A DNA stretch of 12,099 nt from DTNV01 sp964388435 (GTDB taxonomy: Archaea; Micrarchaeota; Micrarchaeia; Norongarragalinales; UBA8480): contig CAYMAH010000022.1 of NCBI GenBank assembly GCA_964388435.1, forward strand, positions 1 through 12,099, in the 5' to 3' direction. The notes beneath the pieces were generated by a model. It had not been told where the DNA came from and made no database searches. It saw only the letters and a program-made list of their open reading frames with translations. Below are positions 7,900 through 12,099 of this stretch, piece after piece. The position numbers and the translations under genes were made by a program. Within the stretch, counting starts at the first letter, position 1; every line of letters starts with the position of its first letter.

Positions 7900-7954
7900 T
7901 AAAAGTTGGGGTTTTGGTGGGCAAAACCCCAACAGGTGGGTTGAACGGCCTTCA
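7900..7954 (+). repeat. Hairpin direct repeat, right copy
   Basis: Same orientation as 6426-6481, with 54 of 56 positions matching. The stem is fully Watson-Crick here (GTTGGGGTTTT against AAAACCCCAAC, 11 pairs) with a 7-base loop. The single stem change between copies (G to A) keeps pairing with the opposite U, which supports a structure that matters. Confidence 0.85.
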
Positions 7955-7965
7955 TAAATGAAGGC
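7948..7965. terminator. Hairpin between convergent genes
   Basis: GCCTTCA (7948-7954) pairs with TGAAGGC (7959-7965) around TAAA. It lies between the ends of the toxin gene and the oppositely oriented regulator gene (stop at 7978), so it could end or stabilise either transcript. The stem overlaps the last seven bases of the right repeat. In archaea T-runs rather than hairpins normally terminate, so the role is uncertain. Confidence 0.4.
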
Positions 7966-7977
7966 AACGAATTAGCG

Positions 7978-8355
7978 TTAAATTTTTTCAAAAAAAACCT
8001 TTCTCCCTACTTGAAACTTTTTCAAAACCTTCAAATCGCACAGCCGGTTTAATCTTGAAGAAGCCGCGTTTGAACCCTTGTACTTGAACTTCTTCTGAAC
8101 GTTGCTTGCGCAAACCCTTCCCTCTCCTATAAAATCGACAATTTCCTTGTCAATGTCCGACAGCATTATTTCGTTTCCCTTATTCTCGTTGACTGAAACG
8201 AGCCTGTCAAGCTTTGCATTTATTTCTTTTAACAACAAGTTTGTGGAAGTTCTCTCCTCTGCTATTATATATAATAAGTTTCCAATGGCCACTGGATCGC
8301 TTGTGGACTGCTTGATCTTTTCGAATTCCTGTTTCATTTCAGTGAAATCATTCAC
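7978..8355 (-). CDS. Winged-helix DNA-binding regulator with N-terminal coiled coil
   Basis: The 125-residue protein has a helical, heptad-like N-terminal half (residues 5-55, e.g. LLLKEINAKLDRL) that probably dimerises. A C-terminal winged helix follows (residues 66-125: DIDKEIVDFI, helix VCASNVQKKF, recognition helix NAASSRLNRL, wing FQVGRKVFFEKI). The type is common among archaeal transcription regulators. The GTG at 8353-8355 is chosen because GGTGTG lies at 8364-8369 upstream; the next ATG would drop six residues. It follows the GGDEF gene on the same strand after a 140-base gap containing a four-site operator array, which suggests autoregulation. No ligand-binding domain is seen. Confidence 0.7.
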   Translation of the reverse strand: MNDFTEMKQEFEKIKQSTSDPVAIGNLLYIIAEERTSTNLLLKEINAKLDRLVSVNENKGNEIMLSDIDKEIVDFIGEGRVCASNVQKKFKYKGSNAASSRLNRLCDLKVLKKFQVGRKVFFEKI

Positions 8356-8391
8356 TTTTTCAACACACCAAAAACCTTTTTATTTTTTCAT

Positions 8392-8456
8392 TGTCATGAC
8401 ATCAACAAAACGAAATCATGACAACATCAAATTATTGTCATGATAATATCATGATA
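8392..8456 (-). promoter_or_regulatory. Four-site TCATGA palindrome array (candidate operator)
   Basis: TCATGA occurs at 8394-8399, 8416-8421, 8438-8443 and 8449-8454. Start-to-start spacing is 22, 22 and 11 bases, i.e. two, two and one helical turns. Flanks extend the match: sites 1 and 3 read TTGTCATGA, site 2 reads the same on the other strand, and site 4 is the palindrome TATCATGATA. The array lies upstream of a TATA-like AT stretch (about 8377-8388) of the regulator gene, so cooperative binding on one DNA face is likely. Confidence 0.7.
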
Positions 8457-8495
8457 CTTATTTAAAAAGCTTTCGATTTAAAAATCTGAAAAGAT

Positions 8496-9254
8496 TTAGA
8501 CTTCGTCGGCAGATCTTACCATGTTCTTTCCTTTTGCCTTGGCTCCAAGAAGCGCCTTGTCGGCCAGATCGGTTAAAACATCGGCTGTTAGTCTGTCATC
8601 CCTTTTAATCATATTGTGAACCGCAAAGCCCGCACTTGCGGTTATGCCATTCCATTTTCCCTTTTCAATTCCAGAAGGCGATTCTTTTGTCTCTTCTCTT
8701 ATGCTGTTTATCAATTCCTGTGATATCTTTCTCGCTTCTCCTATGTCCTTGTTTTTGAACCATAATTGAAACTCCTCCCCGCCGTACTTGGCGGCCATTC
8801 CCTCGTGCTTGTCTGCTATTTTTTTAACAATGCTGCTTATTTTGTTTAAAACCTCGTCTCCGACCAGATGCCCGTAATTGTCGTTTATCTTTTTGAAGTC
8901 GTCCAGGTCAATCATCACCACGGCGTGCGATGATTTATCTTTAAACATGCTTAATTGTCCTTTTCTCAGGCCTTTTTGAACCGCGATTTCATTCAAAGCC
9001 TCGTTTAGCCTGTCTTTCAAATAGGTGGGAGTGTAAAGCTGCGGGTATTTCCTTCCCAGCAAGTGCTCCTTGTAAAGATCTTCGTATTCTTTCCTTGCCT
9101 TATCTAACGCGTTGATTAATTTTTCACGATCATCAATGCTAATTTTTGTTCCTATTTTCATTCCTCTTACATGCTTTTCAAGTTCGTCAAAAAGTTTTAT
9201 TCTATTCTCTCTTACCTTGACGTCCTCGGGAATCTTGTAATCGTCGTGATTCAT
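8496..9254 (-). CDS. Cytoplasmic GGDEF-domain protein (putative diguanylate cyclase)
   Basis: The 252-residue protein has a charged helical N-terminal part (about 1-68) without membrane segments or a recognisable sensor, then a GGDEF domain. Visible motifs: DLDDFKKINDNYGHLVGDE (116-134, metal ligand D116, base-contacting N124), YGGEEF (157-162), ITASAGFAV (204-212) and ADKALLGAKAKGKNMV (231-246). These are the residues used by cyclases that join two GTP into c-di-GMP. The usual DxLTGLxNR entry motif is replaced by YPQLYTPTYL, and the inhibitory RxxD site is KHEG (149-152), so product feedback should be absent. GGDEF proteins are unusual in archaea. The product could be another dinucleotide. 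Its ATG lies about where a start is expected from the TATA at 9271-9281, suggesting a leaderless message. Confidence 0.85.
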   Translation of the reverse strand: MNHDDYKIPEDVKVRENRIKLFDELEKHVRGMKIGTKISIDDREKLINALDKARKEYEDLYKEHLLGRKYPQLYTPTYLKDRLNEALNEIAVQKGLRKGQLSMFKDKSSHAVVMIDLDDFKKINDNYGHLVGDEVLNKISSIVKKIADKHEGMAAKYGGEEFQLWFKNKDIGEARKISQELINSIREETKESPSGIEKGKWNGITASAGFAVHNMIKRDDRLTADVLTDLADKALLGAKAKGKNMVRSADEV

Positions 9255-9269
9255 GCAAAAAATAGTGAT

Positions 9270-9282
9270 TGTTTAAATTTTT
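9270..9282 (-). promoter_or_regulatory. Promoter of the GGDEF gene
   Basis: On the minus strand the stretch TTAAAAATTTAAAC is TATA-like and centred about 24 bases before the ATG at 9254. The transcript would begin at or next to the start codon, and no ribosome-binding motif is seen, which fits leaderless translation. Confidence 0.45.
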
Positions 9283-9294
9283 AAGCGTTTTGTT

Positions 9295-9338
9295 GTTTGA
9301 AAGAATCAAACTATAATCTTAAAAACGATTAACGTTTT
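9295..9338. promoter_or_regulatory. Divergent regulatory region with two inverted repeats
   Basis: GTTTGA/TCAAAC (9295-9311) and AAAACG/CGTTTT (9322-9338) are both perfect 6-base arms around 5-base spacers. A TATA-like ACTATAAT (9310-9317) lies between them, about 30 bases before the likely start of the plus-strand message. AAGGA (9339-9343) stands six bases before the ATG at 9350. The sites could control both the GGDEF gene and the PIN operon. Confidence 0.45.
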
Positions 9339-9349
9339 AAGGATAAAAC

Positions 9350-9844
9350 ATGCTGATTCAGGATTTATTCAAAGCGTTTGAAAAAAATGACACTCTTCAG
9401 ATGAAGGAGATAGCGGAGAAATCGGCGGCGGAAGCCCTGATGAAAAACGACAGGCTGGAGGCAAAGACGAGCGTTATAGCCTACGCTTTGGCGAAGATAA
9501 TGGAAAAACCGCGAATAGTAAAAACCGGTGTTTGGGCAGAAGCCTACAAGGGGATAAAGGAGAGAATGCAAAACCCCTCGGCTGAAAATCTTGATGAAGT
9601 GATAACTAAAATAGAGGATTTGAGCAGGGATTTCGGAAGGTTCATGATAGACTCGGTTCAAAAAGCCAGAATCAAGACGGCCACTCAGATGTACGCCCAC
9701 GGCGCTTCGATTGGAGTTGCCATTCAGCTTACAGACGCCGAAAGAAGGGAACTGCAATCCTACATAGGCCAGACGAAAATCCACCAGAAATACCCTTCCA
9801 ACTTAAAGGAAAGAATAGCCAAACTCGAAAAACTTTTCAAGTGA
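9350..9844 (+). CDS. Hypothetical all-helical protein, partner of PIN gene
   Basis: The 164-residue protein is rich in Lys, Glu and Ala, with no cysteine, membrane segment or signal. It is predicted to be almost entirely helical (e.g. MKEIAEKSAAEALMKNDRLE, then AKIMEKPRI, and a C-terminal LKERIAKLEKLFK). The conserved-looking centre AKTSVIAYALAKIM and the glycine-rich MYAHGASIGVAIQL (about 133-146) may be the functional core. I do not recognise a family. It ends six bases before the PIN gene, so the two form an operon. It may regulate or stabilise the PIN protein, as small helical partners do in VapBC-like pairs, but at 164 residues it is longer than a typical antitoxin. Confidence 0.75.
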   Translation: MLIQDLFKAFEKNDTLQMKEIAEKSAAEALMKNDRLEAKTSVIAYALAKIMEKPRIVKTGVWAEAYKGIKERMQNPSAENLDEVITKIEDLSRDFGRFMIDSVQKARIKTATQMYAHGASIGVAIQLTDAERRELQSYIGQTKIHQKYPSNLKERIAKLEKLFK

Positions 9845-9850
9845 TTTTGA

Positions 9851-10483
9851 ATGAAAATAATATGCGATTCAAGCACCCTGATATCCCTTGCAGAAACCTG
9901 CAACCTTGGGGTTCTTTACCTGTTGAATGAAAACCGCGTTGAGTTCTCTGTCACCAAGAAAGTAAAAGAGGAGATAATAGAAAATCCCGAGAGAATAAAA
10001 AAATACGCTTACAGCGCGCTCAAGCTTGAAAAATGTTTTGATGACGGAGTGATAAAAGAAGTGAATGAGGACGAGCAGAAAACAACAAGCCTGACGAGAA
10101 AACTGAATGGTTTTTTTGAAATAAACGGAAGGGCGCTGAACATCGTTCAAGAAGGGGAAATATCCTGCATAACCGTTTACAAAGACCTCAAGTTCGATGC
10201 GTTCGCTGTGGATGAGAAGACCACGAGGCTCTTGATCGAAGACCCGGAATTGTTGATGAGAGAAATGGAGAAGGAGTACGGGGAGAAAATAACCTTGCGC
10301 AAACCGGATTTTTTCAAGATACAGGTTTTGAGGTCAACGGAATTGTTGTACTTTGCATTCAGAAAAGGCTATCTGAAGGAGTTTAAAAACCCTAAAAAAG
10401 TTTTAAACGCGGGATTGCAGGCGCTGAAATACGCCGGGTGCAGCATAAGCGAGGAAGAGCTTAGCGAGTACGAGGCGCTCTGA
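9851..10483 (+). CDS. PIN-domain-like protein (putative ribonuclease)
   Basis: The 210-residue protein begins with a PIN signature: first strand and acid MKIICDSSTLISLA (D6), helix VTKKVKEEIIENP (34-46, acids E40/E41), EGEISCITVYKDL (101-113, E103) and FAVDEKTTRLLIED (118-131, D121). PIN domains cleave RNA using such clustered acids and a metal ion. The C-terminal part (about 150-210: FFKIQVLRSTELLYFAFRKGYL, then helical) is extra compared with a minimal 130-residue VapC toxin and may bind RNA or a partner. GTGA next to the preceding stop (9841-9844) can act as the ribosome-binding site. It could be a toxin or a housekeeping RNA-processing or quality-control enzyme; the sequence alone does not decide. 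Confidence 0.75.
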   Translation: MKIICDSSTLISLAETCNLGVLYLLNENRVEFSVTKKVKEEIIENPERIKKYAYSALKLEKCFDDGVIKEVNEDEQKTTSLTRKLNGFFEINGRALNIVQEGEISCITVYKDLKFDAFAVDEKTTRLLIEDPELLMREMEKEYGEKITLRKPDFFKIQVLRSTELLYFAFRKGYLKEFKNPKKVLNAGLQALKYAGCSISEEELSEYEAL

Positions 10484-10534
10484 ACGCGTTCAAACAAAAA
10501 TAATATTAAACAATACAAACCCAAAACAAGATAA

Positions 10535-10606
10535 GGGCTCGTAGATCAACGGTAGATCGCATCGTTCGCAACGATGAGGCTGCGGGTTCAAATCCCGCCG
10601 AGTCCA
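10535..10606 (+). tRNA. tRNA-Ala (anticodon CGC)
   Basis: All arms pair: acceptor GGGCTCG with CGAGTCC, D stem GATC/GATC around AACGGTA, anticodon stem CATCG/CGATG around TTCGCAA, 5-base variable loop AGGCT, T stem GCGGG/CCCGC around TTCAAAT. The loop gives anticodon CGC (reads GCG, alanine), and the G3-U70 pair, the alanine identity element, is present. Discriminator is A; CCA is not encoded. Length 72. Base composition changes sharply just downstream. Confidence 0.95.
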
Positions 10607-10905
10607 CAAAACTCTTTGCGGATTCCTGTTCTTCAAGGAATACGACAAGAGCCGAACGGTCGAGAGCCGCATCTGGACGAGGGCTACGACCAGAGCGAGG
10701 AGTCTAGGCCAAATCGGGCGGCAAGGCGGCTTCATCGGCTTACCACGCATAGCCTAAGACATTAACGCGATTCTCGGAGCAGAACAACGGGAACGTGCTG
10801 CTCACTAGCAAGTTCGCAAGGCATCTAAAGCCCGATTACTACGATGGGGTATATCCACGTGAACCGCAAAGCCCTTTATGCTGGAATAGACTCGGCTTTC
10901 CAGAT
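10607..10905. other. Non-coding or scrambled segment after the tRNA
   Basis: About 300 bases with clearly higher GC than the DNA to the left. Reading frames are short, and none looks like a protein I know; the ORF running antisense through the tRNA is a familiar artefact. One plus frame gives about 45 arginine-rich codons ending at 10755 (LFFKEYDKSRTVESRIW...), possibly a fragment of a gene. The segment ends where the RmlD-like similarity stops. Confidence 0.45.
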
Positions 10906-11158
10906 ATAGGGCAAACGCTTCCTGTGGCCTTTCTTCGCAAAGCCTCCTGCTTGAAATCGCAGCAGCATGTATTATCAGATTTGGATGTATCTTTGATACC
11001 ATCTTAAAAACGTCTTCTCTGTTGGCAATATCTAATTTTAGCAGTCCTCCAAAAAGTTTATGCCCTTGAAATGTCCCTACTACATCGTAATGCCCTAGCA
11101 GATCTGCGAACATTCTTGCCCCAACGTACCCGCTAGCTCCGGTAATCAAAATTTTCAT
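10805..11158 (-). pseudogene. Truncated RmlD/NAD-dependent epimerase-like gene
   Basis: The 117-codon frame starts MKILITGASGYVGARMF, a Rossmann nucleotide-binding GxSGxxG motif (G7-G13), followed by LKLDIANREDVFKMVSKIHPNLIIHAAAIS and CEERPQEA. This is the N-terminal third of the extended short-chain dehydrogenase family to which dTDP-4-dehydrorhamnose reductase belongs; full proteins have about 290 residues. From about residue 85 (near 10905) the likeness is lost, and the frame ends at 10805. The catalytic YxxxK and the substrate domain are missing, so the product cannot be a working reductase. Its ATG overlaps the exonuclease stop (ATGA at 11155-11158), so it was the second gene of that operon before being broken or joined to other DNA. 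Confidence 0.7.
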
Positions 11159-12051
11159 TGTGAAACACTAATCTGTTTTGCATTCTTTGCTATATCATGT
11201 TCGGTGAGATCGATAATAACCGGAGCATGGTCGCTCGGGGCTATCAACTTGGCAGTGGGTCTACGTTCTTCTCTGTCTACCCAAATTTGCTTTACTTGAC
11301 TTATAAGTGCACTGTCGCTTAGAGCAAGGTCAAAGCGAAATCCTTCATTCTGATTGAATCCATCTCGCATGTATGGCCACCAAGTGTAGATACCTTGGTC
11401 CTCCGTTGTTTCCCGTAGGAGGTCTTTCAGCCGTTTTCCCTGAAGTTTCTTAAGCCAAGCTCGCTCTTCAAGAGTACAGTGTATGCGGTCCCTAAGTCCT
11501 TTAGGATCCCAAACATCACGGTCTTCTGGTGCCACATTGAAATCGCCAACAACAAGAAGAGGAGGGGCAAGAGGCAGTGCTTGTAACCAAGCTCCTAGTG
11601 CCTCCATCCAGCGTCGTTTAAGGTCAAATTTGTCACTTGTTATGTCTTCTCCGTTAACTACATACACATTTACTAGCCTGAACCCATTTATAATTGCAGA
11701 TATCACCCTTGCTTCACTTGGTATAGGATCGTTGGGAAAGCTTCGCAAAACGCCGGTAGGTACGGACGCGTTATCTGCGTGATGTGTTTCTAAAGAATAT
11801 GCACCTTCAAATGCTATCAAGTTGTGCTGTTGAGCGCGGCCTCGTACTAGAATTGCTACGCCGTTGTAGCTAGCCTGACCGTATAATGTTGAATAATATC
11901 CCATAGCGCCTATTTGTGCAAGGGGGAAGTAACGATCAAGTACTTTAGTTTCTTGCAGACACACTACATCGGGGTTGTGGCGTTTAAGAAGGGCTAAGAG
12001 CCTAGGTAAACGTGCACGAACTGAGTTTATATTCCATGAGACAATGCGCAT
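11155..12051 (-). CDS. xthA: Exonuclease III family AP endonuclease
   Basis: The 298-residue protein is a complete ExoIII: MRIVSWNINSVRAR (N7), VVCLQETK (E34), LVNVYVVNG (Y130), LLVVGDFNVAPEDRDVWDP (D170, N172), RFDLAL (D241) and APSDHAPVIIDL (D274, H275). These bind the metal and cleave DNA 5' to abasic sites; the family also removes 3' blocks and acts as a 3'-5' exonuclease in base excision repair. It is about 30 residues longer than the E. coli enzyme, with extra sequence around residues 75-113. Arginines are often CGN, unlike the AGA/AGG preference to the left of the tRNA, which suggests transfer from a bacterium or foreign sequence. A TATA-like stretch lies upstream. Confidence 0.92.
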   Translation of the reverse strand: MRIVSWNINSVRARLPRLLALLKRHNPDVVCLQETKVLDRYFPLAQIGAMGYYSTLYGQASYNGVAILVRGRAQQHNLIAFEGAYSLETHHADNASVPTGVLRSFPNDPIPSEARVISAIINGFRLVNVYVVNGEDITSDKFDLKRRWMEALGAWLQALPLAPPLLVVGDFNVAPEDRDVWDPKGLRDRIHCTLEERAWLKKLQGKRLKDLLRETTEDQGIYTWWPYMRDGFNQNEGFRFDLALSDSALISQVKQIWVDREERRPTAKLIAPSDHAPVIIDLTEHDIAKNAKQISVSQ

Positions 12052-12055
12052 AAAT

Positions 12056-12090
12056 AATATTTAAATCCAAATATTTAATATTTTATAAGG
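12056..12090 (-). promoter_or_regulatory. AT-rich promoter of the exonuclease gene
   Basis: On the minus strand TTATAAAATATTAAATATT covers 12070-12088, about 20-37 bases before the ATG, followed by a second TTTAAATATT close to the start. It fits an archaeal TATA box with a leaderless message, or a bacterial -10 element. No ribosome-binding motif is visible. Confidence 0.4.
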
Positions 12091-12099
12091 CGTGACAAC

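Noticed and set aside
8394..8454. Short repeat array as a CRISPR or replication iteron
   Set aside because: Only four 6-base palindromes, too short for CRISPR, and no replication initiator nearby; operator sites fit better.
10490..10750. 86-codon minus-strand ORF crossing the tRNA
   Set aside because: It contains the RRDLNPQ-type peptide that arises from reading tRNA genes antisense; a known artefact.
10574..10765. 63-codon plus ORF starting inside the tRNA, as in SSV-type integrase attachment
   Set aside because: The protein has no integrase motif and its first residues are just the tRNA T-arm in translation.

Overview
The window looks archaeal, most like a small-genome (DPANN-type) lineage. 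The signs are A/T-rich TATA-like boxes about 25-30 bases before starts, GGTG/GTGG-type ribosome-binding motifs, GTG starts, a tRNA-Ala without an encoded CCA, AGA/AGG-rich arginine codons, a PIN-domain gene and a giant sequon-rich secreted protein. The lineage is inferred from style, not from a marker gene.

Layout. (1) Bases 1-5460, minus strand: the first 1820 codons of a giant cell-surface protein (C-terminus beyond the window). It has a signal peptide, a Q/N-rich linker, a Cys-rich segment, then Ig-like domains with a repeat period of 83-94 residues and a larger duplication. (2) 5461-6047: AT-rich intergenic DNA with promoters and short repeats. (3) 6057-7954, plus strand: two small unknown ORFs, then an AbiEi/AbiEii toxin-antitoxin pair lying between two nearly identical 55-56 base hairpin repeats. 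(4) 7978-9254, minus strand: a cytoplasmic GGDEF-domain protein (putative cyclic dinucleotide synthase) followed by a winged-helix regulator. The regulator's upstream region holds four TCATGA palindromes spaced 22, 22 and 11 bases. (5) 9350-10483, plus strand: a two-gene unit of an unknown helical protein and a PIN-domain protein, diverging from the GGDEF gene. (6) 10535-10606: tRNA-Ala(CGC). (7) 10607-12099: a segment of different base and codon use, with about 300 bases of no recognisable content, a broken RmlD/epimerase-like gene and a complete exonuclease III gene on the minus strand. This is either horizontally acquired DNA next to the tRNA or an assembly join.

How the parts may work together. 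The surface gene stands alone. The centre (toxin-antitoxin pair, nucleotide-signalling enzyme, DNA-binding regulator, PIN protein) reads as an accessory or defence/stress neighbourhood. A functional link between the cyclase and its neighbours is inference only. No CRISPR array, rRNA, transposase or integrase was seen.
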